Source: an uncultured Clostridia bacterium (GTDB lineage: Bacteria > Bacillota > Clostridia > Saccharofermentanales > Saccharofermentanaceae). From it: a stretch of DNA of 64,000 nt. The notes below the pieces were generated by a model that worked only from the letters and a program-made list of their open reading frames with translations, did no database searches and had not been told where the DNA came from. The stretch lies in contig CAMJPC010000013.1 in assembly GCA_946407705.1 (NCBI GenBank), forward strand, positions 1 to 64,000, read 5' to 3'. The translations under genes and the position numbers were made by a program. Of the stretch, positions 26,542 to 35,330 are shown in pieces (position 1 is the first letter of the stretch; every line of letters begins with the position of its first letter).

Positions 26542-27408
26542 ATGAAGCGTTTGGGCGCAGTCATCCTGTTAGTATCGATGGCACTGTCTTTTTCAGCCTG
26601 TTCCGGCAGCCAGCCGAACGAGGTCAAGTTAAACTCCAAGTATTTTCCGGATAAGAAATTCAGAGAGGTAGTAAGACCTTTTGATACGGATAACGACGGC
26701 ATCCTCACCAAAGATGAGCGTCTGAACATCAAGCAGCTTTCAGTGTCCGAGGTCAATGACCTTACCGGAATGGAGCTGTTTACCAATCTTGAGGAGCTTT
26801 ACATCGAGTTCTATCTGGGTCCGGACATCAAGTTCAGTGTTTTCCCAAAGCTCAAGACCCTGATCATCAGAGGATATAATCCCATCACGAAGATCGACCT
26901 CAGCAGGAACTTATATCTGGAAACGTTTTACTATTACGACAACAACAGAAGGTCTTTGAAAGAACTCGTACTGCCCAGCAGCAGATCGCTCAGGTCGCTC
27001 AGGGTGGATGAGGTCGGCTTCAAGCAGCTGGATCTCTCCGGATACAAATATCTGAATGACATCACCATGGGATTCGGCTACATCGAGACCCTTATATTGA
27101 GCAACTGTCCTTCCCTTACGAAGATCGATTGTTCAACCAACGCGCTTACTGTGCTCGAGATAAGGAACTGCCCGAATCTCAAGGAACTGCACTGTTACGA
27201 CAATCAGATCGCCTCCTTGAACGTTAAGGGATTTGCCAACCTTGAGACGCTCGTTGCCCACAAGAATAACCTGCAGACGGTAAATGTGACCGACTGCCCC
27301 ATGCTTTCAAACATCAAGCTCGACGAGAACGTCAAGATGATCGACGATAATCCGGCTCCGCCGACCGTGCTCCCGTCAAGCGAGGCCACCGCAGAGACTG
27401 AAGAATAA
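26542..27408 (+). CDS. Leucine-rich-repeat lipoprotein with EF-hand-like motif
   Basis: 288 aa. Lipobox FSAC; then DTDNDGILTKDE (about 50-61), a calcium-binding EF-hand-like loop common at the start of clostridial LRR surface proteins; then about seven irregular LRRs (LTGMELFTNLEELYI, LETLVAHKNNLQTVNV) to residue 260 and a short Pro/Ser/Glu tail. Likely a surface binding protein. AAAGGGGGAG 5 nt before ATG. Confidence 0.85.
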   Translation: MKRLGAVILLVSMALSFSACSGSQPNEVKLNSKYFPDKKFREVVRPFDTDNDGILTKDERLNIKQLSVSEVNDLTGMELFTNLEELYIEFYLGPDIKFSVFPKLKTLIIRGYNPITKIDLSRNLYLETFYYYDNNRRSLKELVLPSSRSLRSLRVDEVGFKQLDLSGYKYLNDITMGFGYIETLILSNCPSLTKIDCSTNALTVLEIRNCPNLKELHCYDNQIASLNVKGFANLETLVAHKNNLQTVNVTDCPMLSNIKLDENVKMIDDNPAPPTVLPSSEATAETEE

Positions 27409-27413
27409 GGTGC

Positions 27414-30371
27414 TTATTTTTGAGGTGAAGACAGCATTACTGCCTTTGAATACATGACCACGCCCTCTGATGCGTTCGGATGGATGTGATCTAACAGGTA
27501 CTTTCCGGCAGGAGCAGTCTGAAGTGTCTTGCAGATATACCCGTTTGCGTTTATGAAGAACACCTTGTTTTGTTCATCGGAGGCGTAACCTTCAAGCGCC
27601 TTGCAGTATCCGTTGTTGAGTTCGGTCTTCTCTTTGAAGGAAAGCTTGCAGTAAGGATCACCGTCTGTTGAATACCAGGGCGCAACGAAAATGAACCTGC
27701 AGTCAGGAGACTTCTCAAGAAGTTTCTTTCTGAGTTCATCAATTCTCTTTACGTATTCTTCAGCCGTCATGGCGCACTTGCTCTCGTCGCGGTAGCGGAC
27801 GTCGTTCGTGCCGAGGGCTATGACGTATAATTTAGCGGCCGGTATCTCGTTAACCCGTTCGAGCATATAGGATACGGTGCAGCTGCCTTTTGAATAGTTG
27901 GATATCTTCTTGTCAGGGAAGAATGCCGTGACGGGTTCATACCAGGGACATCCGCCGTTCTTGGTTCCTTCGGTTATGCTGTCGCCCACGAAGCAAACGC
28001 TCTCAGCCTGATCCATTTCCTTATAGAGAAGAGAGTTCTTAAGCTCGTCAGTCAGTTCCAGTCCCTTGTTTCTCGTGCGGATGAAGCCTTTGGCATTGAA
28101 ATAGTAGCGCTCTGTTATCGAAGTGATGTCAAGCGCATCGCCAAACACGACATTTCTTACGATCCTGTGAGCCTCAATTGCACGGTTCATGTCGTCAACT
28201 GTAAGCTCCGCGCGAACTTTGGGATCGTTCATTATCTGCCAGACAGGAACTGCCTTGTAATTTCTGTCAGCGGGTGCGTAAGTGTAGAGGGGAACGACGC
28301 TTCCGCCGATGACTTCCTTGGTCGTCGGATCGATGTAGCAGTCGATCAGCATGCTCGTATCCCCCTGATGCTCGCGGTAAATATTTGCGAAGTTTCCGGG
28401 GCAGTAAGCGGTGAACACCTTACGTCCGTTATAGTCTTCCACCGTTACGGGCTCAACGACGTGCGGATGGTCTCCCAGTATGATGTCCGCGCCGTTTTCC
28501 TTGAAGACTTTGAACCATGCTTTCTGCATGTCATCGGGTTCGTTTTTGAACTGAGTTCCGATGTGAGGGAGCACGATTATGAGATCGGGGTTCTTAGCTT
28601 TGGCTGCCTTGAAATCCTCTTCAACGCGTGCTTTCAGCTTCTCGAATCTCTCGCCTTCTGAATCGAAGATGACAGATGAAAGATAAGAATACTGACCGTC
28701 TATCAGGTCGCTCTTCTTCGTGTAATTGCTTCCAAGCGTGTATGAGAGGACCGCGAACCTGATCCCCCTGACCTCAACGATCTTGACGCGGCTGCTGTCC
28801 TTTTCGGCCTGGTTTCTGTATGTTCCGGTGTGGTCCAGACCGATCTTATCCAAGGTATCCAGAGTTCTCTTTGCGCCTTCTTCACCCTTATCGAGCATGT
28901 GGTTGTTGGCTGTCGTGACGAGGTCAAACCCCGCGTCCTTAACAGCCATTCCGAACTCGTCGGGGAAGTTCAGATAAAGCTCTTTGCCGTCGTCGTAGTT
29001 GCTTGTGGAATAGCCCTTGTCAGCGCCTGCCATGGGTCCTTCGAAAACTCCGATCGCCAGATCCGCTGAAGAGATATAAGGCTTTGCGTTCGCGAAAACA
29101 TCAGTGAAATCGTACTTTCCGTCCCTGTATCCGAGCTTTACCTGATCCTCGAGAAGGATCAGGTCGCCTGCGAAAGTGATACGGAAAGCATTGTCAAACT
29201 TAGCTTTCTCGGCATCGGTCATTGAAGGATAGATCGCGTCAGTCTTGATGTTGCTTACGGGAGTTGAAGGTTCTGAAGGATTAGCTGACTGTTCCTGCTT
29301 CTTCAGAAGTCCGAGTGAATTGAAAGCCGCGAGTACTGCAAAACCAACTGCAACGAGAATCAAAGCGAGCTTTGCAACGGAGAATTTTTTGTTGTTCGAG
29401 GTGAAGATCGAAGCGCCGGAATCGAGGAACCTGTTGAAGTATTTTGCGAGCATGTCGTTTCCGAAAACAACGCAGAGAACGAATGTCACCAATACAGAGA
29501 TCGCCATGATGTAAGGCACGGGAAGAGGCCTGACCGCGTCACCGATCCAGAGCGCGGGAAGTCTGTGGAAGACGAAGATCCACAGGGAATTTCTTCCGAA
29601 CTCTGTGATGAACGGGATCTTCTTATCGGGAACGATATATCTGATGGCGAATATCGCAATGACCGCAATTATAAAGATCACGAGCCTTCCGACGAAATCA
29701 AAAGCGGTCTCGTAAGGTTTCATCTCGAATGCTCCGTCCTTGAAAGAGAAGAACATTATCGAGCAGGTCGCAGAGGCAGCCGTGAGCAGGAACAGACAGA
29801 TGCCGATGAGAGCTCTTTTCGCATAAGGCTTATTTACGAGCTTGGAACTTTTCTCCTTGCTCAGCATGTATCCGAGCATGTAGAACGGATAGAAGCCGAT
29901 TATTCTCGCGATGGCAAAATGGTTATCGACCGCAGGGAAGAACCCGATCAGAAGCGCCGTGGCAAACAGCAAAACGTTTACGATGCGGAACTTTGCAATG
30001 CGGTGGGCGGTAAGTCTCCACGCGATCAGTGCAAGCAGATACCAGTATGAATAGACGGGCTCGAGATAGGTTGTCCTGCCGTCGATGAACATCGTGACGC
30101 TGTTGAATATGAAGAACAGGAAGGCAAGTTTTACAATGCTTTCAAAGCTCCTGGACTTCTCGCTCTTTCCGAAATAACCGGAGACGAAAACGAACGCCGG
30201 CATGTGGAACATGTAGATGAGATCCACTCCCAGATTGATCCCCGAAGCCAGGTTCTGGAGCTTATAGATCACGTGAGCAAAGACAACCAGAAGGATAAGG
30301 AAACCCTTGATGTTGTCCCAGTAAGCGCTTCTTTCTTTGTTCGTGACCGTACCCAACCCGATACTCCCCAT
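27414..30371 (-). CDS. Acyltransferase-3 / CapA-like / SGNH hydrolase triple-domain fusion
   Basis: 985 aa. Residues 15-315: acyltransferase-3 domain with about ten transmembrane helices and active His33 (VVFAH). A further transmembrane helix at 333-354 and a Ser/Pro linker lead to a CapA/PgsA-type phosphoesterase-fold domain (396-700: FAGDLIL, TANNHMLDKG, PHIGTQ, GDHPHVVEPV). Residues 790-985: SGNH hydrolase with FVGDSITEG (Ser798), GTND (854-857) and DHIHP (Asp961, His964). Predicted to acylate and deacylate or process an envelope polymer. No Shine-Dalgarno site precedes ATG 30371; TTG 30356 with GGGGAG is an alternative start. Confidence 0.92.
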   Translation of the reverse strand: MGSIGLGTVTNKERSAYWDNIKGFLILLVVFAHVIYKLQNLASGINLGVDLIYMFHMPAFVFVSGYFGKSEKSRSFESIVKLAFLFFIFNSVTMFIDGRTTYLEPVYSYWYLLALIAWRLTAHRIAKFRIVNVLLFATALLIGFFPAVDNHFAIARIIGFYPFYMLGYMLSKEKSSKLVNKPYAKRALIGICLFLLTAASATCSIMFFSFKDGAFEMKPYETAFDFVGRLVIFIIAVIAIFAIRYIVPDKKIPFITEFGRNSLWIFVFHRLPALWIGDAVRPLPVPYIMAISVLVTFVLCVVFGNDMLAKYFNRFLDSGASIFTSNNKKFSVAKLALILVAVGFAVLAAFNSLGLLKKQEQSANPSEPSTPVSNIKTDAIYPSMTDAEKAKFDNAFRITFAGDLILLEDQVKLGYRDGKYDFTDVFANAKPYISSADLAIGVFEGPMAGADKGYSTSNYDDGKELYLNFPDEFGMAVKDAGFDLVTTANNHMLDKGEEGAKRTLDTLDKIGLDHTGTYRNQAEKDSSRVKIVEVRGIRFAVLSYTLGSNYTKKSDLIDGQYSYLSSVIFDSEGERFEKLKARVEEDFKAAKAKNPDLIIVLPHIGTQFKNEPDDMQKAWFKVFKENGADIILGDHPHVVEPVTVEDYNGRKVFTAYCPGNFANIYREHQGDTSMLIDCYIDPTTKEVIGGSVVPLYTYAPADRNYKAVPVWQIMNDPKVRAELTVDDMNRAIEAHRIVRNVVFGDALDITSITERYYFNAKGFIRTRNKGLELTDELKNSLLYKEMDQAESVCFVGDSITEGTKNGGCPWYEPVTAFFPDKKISNYSKGSCTVSYMLERVNEIPAAKLYVIALGTNDVRYRDESKCAMTAEEYVKRIDELRKKLLEKSPDCRFIFVAPWYSTDGDPYCKLSFKEKTELNNGYCKALEGYASDEQNKVFFINANGYICKTLQTAPAGKYLLDHIHPNASEGVVMYSKAVMLSSPQK

Positions 30372-30427
30372 ATGCTTATTTAGCCATTATTTTGCCTTTT
30401 TTATTTCCTAAAGTAAACATAAGGGCT

Positions 30428-30507
30428 TTGCGGGAGTTTAAAGAGCGGCAAGCCCCTGGAACCGGATACGGATTCAAACACCGGTCACGCTCCCGGCAGG
30501 TGTTTTT
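30428..30507 (+). promoter_or_regulatory. Possible structured leader with terminator-like hairpin
   Basis: GGGAG (30433) can pair with CTCCC (30490-30494) and ACCGG with CCGGT inside it; overlapping these, AAACACC (30476-30482) pairs with GGTGTTT (30499-30505), followed by TT. The alternatives look mutually exclusive, as in an attenuator. I could not match it to a riboswitch class. A TATAAT at 30553-30558 may give a separate promoter for the 30604 gene. Confidence 0.3.
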
Positions 30508-30603
30508 AATGACCATCTTTGATTATTGTATGGTTTTTTTGATTTGAGCATATATAATTAAATAATGAATCTGACTTAAACAAGTCGAACGGGGAGCAGT
30601 TTT

Positions 30604-32481
30604 ATGTATTGTATGAATTGTGGTCAGGAACTGCCTGAGGGAGCAAAGTTCTGTAAGGAATGCAGCAAGCCCATTATGGCTTGTAAGGAATGTGGAGAAG
30701 AGCTGCCCAAGAGGGCAAAGTTCTGCTGGGCATGCGGAAAGCCTCAGAGCGCGTTGCCGCCCAGGATGAGGGAAAGATCAAGTGCTGCTTCTTCCAACAG
30801 TGCACCCACGGAATCTTTCGGTTCAGAGGATAAACTTCCTCAGAGTTCAAGCAATAACAACCATTTCTTCAATACAATGGCCGCCAGAAATGCAGCTCCT
30901 GCTGCCAAATCCGATGCTGAGGCCAGCCCGTTCAAGCCTGCCGGAGCAAAGGCCGCAGCAGGATCACCTAGAACAGGATCGCCAAGAACAGGTTCGCCCA
31001 GGACAGGCGCACCCAGATCAGGCGCGCCCAGAGCTGCTGCCCCCAGAGGAGCAGCCATCCCGTCTTACAGACCTGAACCTGCTATTAAAGACGATGCTCC
31101 CGCAAACGAAGAAAAACTCCCGTCAGCTTCTGCAGCTCCCGCTGCGGCAGCTGCCGTAGCAGGCGCCGCACCCAGCCCGTTCAAGCCGCTTGAGCCCAAG
31201 AAGGCTGCATCCGCGGCCGGAAGACCGGCAGCAGGAAGACCCGCTGCAAGACCCGCGGCAGAAAGACCCGCAGCCGGAAGACCCGGAGCCGGATCAGGCG
31301 CATTTGCAAGACCTGCAGCTACTGCCAAGACTGAATCAGAGCCTTCAGAGAAGGAAGAGACTAGATCTTCCACACCTGTGATCGCACCGGTCTCACACCC
31401 GGCACCGGCGGCACCCGCTGCATTCAACCCGTTCAAACCCATCGAGACCAAGCAGGTCGGCTCAAGAGCTTTCAATTCCGCGCCTGCTGCTGAAGAGAAG
31501 AAGGAAGAAGCACCTGCTCCGTCTGCATTCTCTAGCGCATTCAGACCTTCCGCTGCTTCAAAGCCTGAAGAGGAAGAACCCAAGGAAAAGCCCGCCAGAG
31601 TCTATAACCCGCTCGGTTCCGTAGCAGGCAAGCCCGCAGGCGTTTCCGGATTCAATCCGTTCAAGCCGCTCGAGACTAGCACGCCTGTACCGGAAGAACC
31701 CAAGGAAGAGGCACCTAAGCCGGCTGCAGCTTCGAGTGCTTTTGCACCCAAGCCTTCTGACAAACCCAAGGAGAAGCCCGCTCCGAAGTCTTACGATGCT
31801 TTGAGGGCAGCAGCTTCATCAGAGCCGGGTGCACCTTTGGTACACGATGCAAACAGTCCGTTCAAGCCATTGAATTCCAAAAAAGAGGAAGAGGCACCCA
31901 AGCCGGCTCCCGGATTTGCAGCCTTCAGACCCTTTGGTGCACCGGAGACGCCTGAACCTGAGCCTGAAGTTGAAGAGAAGAAGGAAGAAGCACCTGCTCC
32001 TACATTCTCAAGCACTTTTAAGGCAGCGATAACTGCACCTGCACCGCTTCGTAAGATCGACAAAGATAAGAAGGAAGAGAAGAAGGAAGAGGACAAACCC
32101 TCGATCACCATCGGATCTAAGACCTTCACATCTTCTGACAAGAAAGAAAAAGAGATCGAATTGAAGCCCGAGAAGCACGTCAATCCGGGCAGCATGTTCA
32201 ACCTTGGCGGAAGCTCGATGTCTTCTCTCGGAGAATCTGAATCCGATTTCGGTTCTCTGCTTTCAGACAAGGGCAACGGCAGCCTCGGAGATTCAGGTGA
32301 TGTTCTTCCCCAGCATGAGGAGAGCACAAACAGGTTCTTTACCGCTGCTGCAAAGAAAGAATTCACTCCGGTATCCAAGAAAGAATCAAGTCCGTTCAAA
32401 ACTTCGCTTTCATCCTCCGATGATGAGAAGCCCATCTCCAGAGCGCCCGGCGACAGTCCGTTCAAACCGTTGAATCGTTAA
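30604..32481 (+). CDS. Double zinc-ribbon protein with disordered PFKP-motif repeats
   Basis: 625 aa. Two zinc ribbons at the N-terminus (CMNCGQEL..CKECSKP; CKECGEEL..CWACGKP, residues 3-45), then some 580 aa of low-complexity Ala/Pro/Lys/Glu sequence with no membrane helix or signal peptide. Within it the core (S/N)PFKP recurs six times (SPFKPAG, SPFKPLE, NPFKPIE, NPFKPLE, SPFKPLN and the terminal SPFKPLN-R), with one variant SPFKTS. Also has GSPRT/GAPR repeats. Looks like a cytoplasmic scaffold carrying a short linear motif. GGGGAG before ATG. Followed after 53 nt by the TIR-Sel1 gene. Confidence 0.85.
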   Translation: MYCMNCGQELPEGAKFCKECSKPIMACKECGEELPKRAKFCWACGKPQSALPPRMRERSSAASSNSAPTESFGSEDKLPQSSSNNNHFFNTMAARNAAPAAKSDAEASPFKPAGAKAAAGSPRTGSPRTGSPRTGAPRSGAPRAAAPRGAAIPSYRPEPAIKDDAPANEEKLPSASAAPAAAAAVAGAAPSPFKPLEPKKAASAAGRPAAGRPAARPAAERPAAGRPGAGSGAFARPAATAKTESEPSEKEETRSSTPVIAPVSHPAPAAPAAFNPFKPIETKQVGSRAFNSAPAAEEKKEEAPAPSAFSSAFRPSAASKPEEEEPKEKPARVYNPLGSVAGKPAGVSGFNPFKPLETSTPVPEEPKEEAPKPAAASSAFAPKPSDKPKEKPAPKSYDALRAAASSEPGAPLVHDANSPFKPLNSKKEEEAPKPAPGFAAFRPFGAPETPEPEPEVEEKKEEAPAPTFSSTFKAAITAPAPLRKIDKDKKEEKKEEDKPSITIGSKTFTSSDKKEKEIELKPEKHVNPGSMFNLGGSSMSSLGESESDFGSLLSDKGNGSLGDSGDVLPQHEESTNRFFTAAAKKEFTPVSKKESSPFKTSLSSSDDEKPISRAPGDSPFKPLNR

Positions 32482-32534
32482 TCGATAACTGACATTTCAG
32501 CGGCACAGAATGCCGTGGTTTGAGGGGGCCTGTA

Positions 32535-35240
32535 ATGGAGAATGGTTCTTTGAATGGGACTGAGTCTCATAAGATTGATGTTTTCATAAGCTATTCATCG
32601 AAGAATATAGCCATCGCGGAAGCGATAGTTTCTGATCTTGAGAGCCACGGCATCAGCTGCTGGTATGCGCCCAGGAACATCAAGCCCGGTCATGACTGGG
32701 TTCCCGCCATCAAAGAAGGATTGACTGAGGCAAAGGTCTTTGTCCTGATCTACACGGATGAATCCAACGCATCCAAGCAGGTCATGAACGAAGTCGCCCT
32801 CGCTTTCAACAAAGAGAAGATACTCGTTCCGTTCAGGCTTACGGAAGCCGCCATGAACGACGAACTTGAATATTACCTGACCAGAGTCCACTGGCTTGAT
32901 GCTGTCGGCAAGCCCCTCGAAAAGGCTGTCGAAGACTTAAGAAAGCAAGTGGAAGACAATCTTCACGGCAACTCTTCCGTGGCTTCGCAGAAGAATGCCC
33001 CTGTGGTTTCTGCTCCCGTTCCAGCTCCCGAAAAGAAGAAAAAGAATTCCACTTTATTAAAGATACTGATCCCCGTGGCAGCGGTGCTCGCCATTCTGGT
33101 CGGCTTCCTCATCCGGAATATCGTAATCGCTCCGGATAAATACATGACGGAGGGTCTGAAAGCCTATAACTCTGAATATAACGGCACCGAAGACGACAAG
33201 CTCGCGCGTCAGAATTTCGAGAAAGCGTCCCGGAAAAGGCCGGATGCATACTACTATCTCGGAAAGCTCGATGAGAGGGCATATGACTTTGACAGCGCGA
33301 AAGAAAAGTACGAGATCGGAATGGAGAACGGAAGCAAGCTTGCGACGGCCAGACTCGGATATCTCTATCAGAACGGTGACGGAGTAACCGCTGACATCAA
33401 CAAAGCAAAGGAACTGTACGATAAGGCTTACGCCGGCGGGAGCAGCGAAGCCGAATATTATCTCGGTCTTCTTGCAAAGGGAGGACTGCTTCCCGGAGAA
33501 GATGCTGATGCGAACAAGGCTCTTGAATACTTCAATGATTCTCTTAAGTCACCTGATATGGAGACAGTCAGTTCTGCATATGTCATGATCGGTGACTTGT
33601 ACAAAAACGGATTCGCCGGCGTGAAGAGAGATTATGCCAAGGCTTTGGAGAATTATGAGCTGGCGATAAAGACCAATCCCGCGGAAAAGGGAAGAGCAAA
33701 TCTCAGGATAGCCAGCGCATATAAAGCACAGGGCGAAGATGTCAAAGCAGATGACTATTACAGGAAATCACTGGAATACTATGAGAAGGCCGGAGAAGCC
33801 GGAAACATTGAAGCTCTCAACTACGCAGCGATTGCGTATTGGCGCGGCAACGGCTGCGAGATCAACGGACAGACTGCTTATGACTATTTCCGGAAATCCG
33901 CCGAAATGGGGAATTACGTTGCCATGAGCAACGTCGGCTCTCTTTTTAGAAGCGGTCAGAATCTTCTTCAGAAGAACATGGACAGCGCGTACGAATGGTT
34001 CAAAAAGGCGGCTGATGCCGGTTACGCAAAAGCCATGAGCCATATCGGAGACATGTATCTCAACGGTGAGTATGGCAAAAAAGGCGATCAGAACGACTAT
34101 GACATGGCCAGACAGTGGTATGAAAAGGCTGCCGAGAACGGAGATTTCGGAGCTTACGCAAAGATCGGAGACATGTATGTCAAAGGCCGGGGCGTTGAAA
34201 AAGATGTAGACAAGGGACTCGCGGAATACAAAAAGGGAATCGATCTCGGTGATCCGGGCGCGATGCTCAAGATGGGTTACTACTACAACACCTTACTGGA
34301 TGATCCTGATTATGCTGAAGCCCTTAAGTATTACACCAAGGCGATGAACGCCGGTAATATAAGCGCCATGTATAATGTCGGCATCCTGTACAGGAACGGA
34401 TCCGGTGTGGCCAAGGATTATCAGGAAGCTGCCAGGTTCTTTAGAATGGCCGATGAAGAAGGATTTACTGATGCCGCCTGCAGACTGGGTGATATGTATA
34501 TTGACGGCCTGCTGTCAGATGATCAGAAAACACCGGATTATGAGAAAGCTTTTAAGTACTATAAAAAAGCACTTGATGCCGGCAGCAAGGAACCTTTGAA
34601 CAACCTCGGTTATATGTATGATCACGGGTTTTACGTGCAAAAGGATCCGGAAACTGCCAGGAAGTATTTTAAAGAAGCTGCAGATAATGGAAGTGTAAAT
34701 GGCGCGGCAAATTACGGCTGTATCCTGTTTGATGAAAAGGATTACAAGTCCGCAAGAGAATACCTTGAAGACAAGGCAGGCTGGAACGCCAGCGCGCTGG
34801 CTGCGTACAATCTCGGCAAAATGTACTTTGATGATGTTTTCGACGGCGGAACCGTTGTCAACGATCATTCAAAAGCGAAAAAGTTTTTATTGAAGGCTTT
34901 GGAAATGGGATATTCCAACAAAGAGAATCCGTCTGAGATCTATGCCGAGATCGGCAAATGCTATTACGATGAAAAAGACTACGTTAATTCTTCCAAATAC
35001 TATGATAAAGCAGCGGAGATCAACAGCACCAGCGGAGAATATGCAAAGAATGCCGGTGTCATCCATTCGCTCTTAAAGAACTATGACAAAGCGGCTCAGT
35101 GGTACGGCATAGCTTTGGACAGAGGCTATAATGGCGAAGACAAAAACGACATGCTCTCTGTCTTAACGAACTATTATGATCAGAAACGCATTTCTCAGGA
35201 AACATACGAAAAGTATGTAAAGAAATGGATCGGGAAGTAA
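32535..35240 (+). CDS. TIR domain / transmembrane / Sel1-repeat protein
   Basis: 901 aa. TIR domain at 12-135 (DVFISYSS strand A; BB loop WYAPRNIKPGHDW; NEVALA with Glu86, where NAD-cleaving TIRs have their Glu), Lys-rich linker, one transmembrane helix (173-197) and about 16 Sel1/TPR-like repeats (A..YY.G..Y..G.GV..D...A...Y..A) to the C-terminus. TIR would be cytoplasmic and the repeats outside. Start ATG 32535 has GAGGGGG 6 nt upstream; TTG 32520 is less likely. Probably in an operon with the zinc-ribbon scaffold. A defence or signalling role is possible but not shown. Confidence 0.9.
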   Translation: MENGSLNGTESHKIDVFISYSSKNIAIAEAIVSDLESHGISCWYAPRNIKPGHDWVPAIKEGLTEAKVFVLIYTDESNASKQVMNEVALAFNKEKILVPFRLTEAAMNDELEYYLTRVHWLDAVGKPLEKAVEDLRKQVEDNLHGNSSVASQKNAPVVSAPVPAPEKKKKNSTLLKILIPVAAVLAILVGFLIRNIVIAPDKYMTEGLKAYNSEYNGTEDDKLARQNFEKASRKRPDAYYYLGKLDERAYDFDSAKEKYEIGMENGSKLATARLGYLYQNGDGVTADINKAKELYDKAYAGGSSEAEYYLGLLAKGGLLPGEDADANKALEYFNDSLKSPDMETVSSAYVMIGDLYKNGFAGVKRDYAKALENYELAIKTNPAEKGRANLRIASAYKAQGEDVKADDYYRKSLEYYEKAGEAGNIEALNYAAIAYWRGNGCEINGQTAYDYFRKSAEMGNYVAMSNVGSLFRSGQNLLQKNMDSAYEWFKKAADAGYAKAMSHIGDMYLNGEYGKKGDQNDYDMARQWYEKAAENGDFGAYAKIGDMYVKGRGVEKDVDKGLAEYKKGIDLGDPGAMLKMGYYYNTLLDDPDYAEALKYYTKAMNAGNISAMYNVGILYRNGSGVAKDYQEAARFFRMADEEGFTDAACRLGDMYIDGLLSDDQKTPDYEKAFKYYKKALDAGSKEPLNNLGYMYDHGFYVQKDPETARKYFKEAADNGSVNGAANYGCILFDEKDYKSAREYLEDKAGWNASALAAYNLGKMYFDDVFDGGTVVNDHSKAKKFLLKALEMGYSNKENPSEIYAEIGKCYYDEKDYVNSSKYYDKAAEINSTSGEYAKNAGVIHSLLKNYDKAAQWYGIALDRGYNGEDKNDMLSVLTNYYDQKRISQETYEKYVKKWIGK

Positions 35241-35252
35241 ATATCAAATTTA

Positions 35253-35281
35253 TTGTATATTTTTAGTATCCGCGCTATAAT
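35253..35281 (+). promoter_or_regulatory. Sigma-A-like promoter for surface protein gene
   Basis: TTGTAT (35253-35258), 17 nt, TATAAT (35276-35281), placed 49 nt before ATG 35331. Confidence 0.55.
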
Positions 35282-35330
35282 CGGGATTACAAGACAGGTG
35301 TATTATCATCTTGTTTTGGGGAGGCGTTTT

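Noticed and set aside
31065..32465. Long Ala/Gly/Ser frames on the minus strand opposite the PFKP scaffold
   Set aside because: Complement of Pro/Ala/Glu-rich codons in the real gene, which has start, ribosome binding site and zinc ribbons.
32535..35240. TIR-Sel1 gene as a confirmed antiphage defence system
   Set aside because: No second defence gene, phage gene or typical defence-island marker is nearby. TIR-Sel1 proteins are common in Clostridia, so only a possibility is stated.
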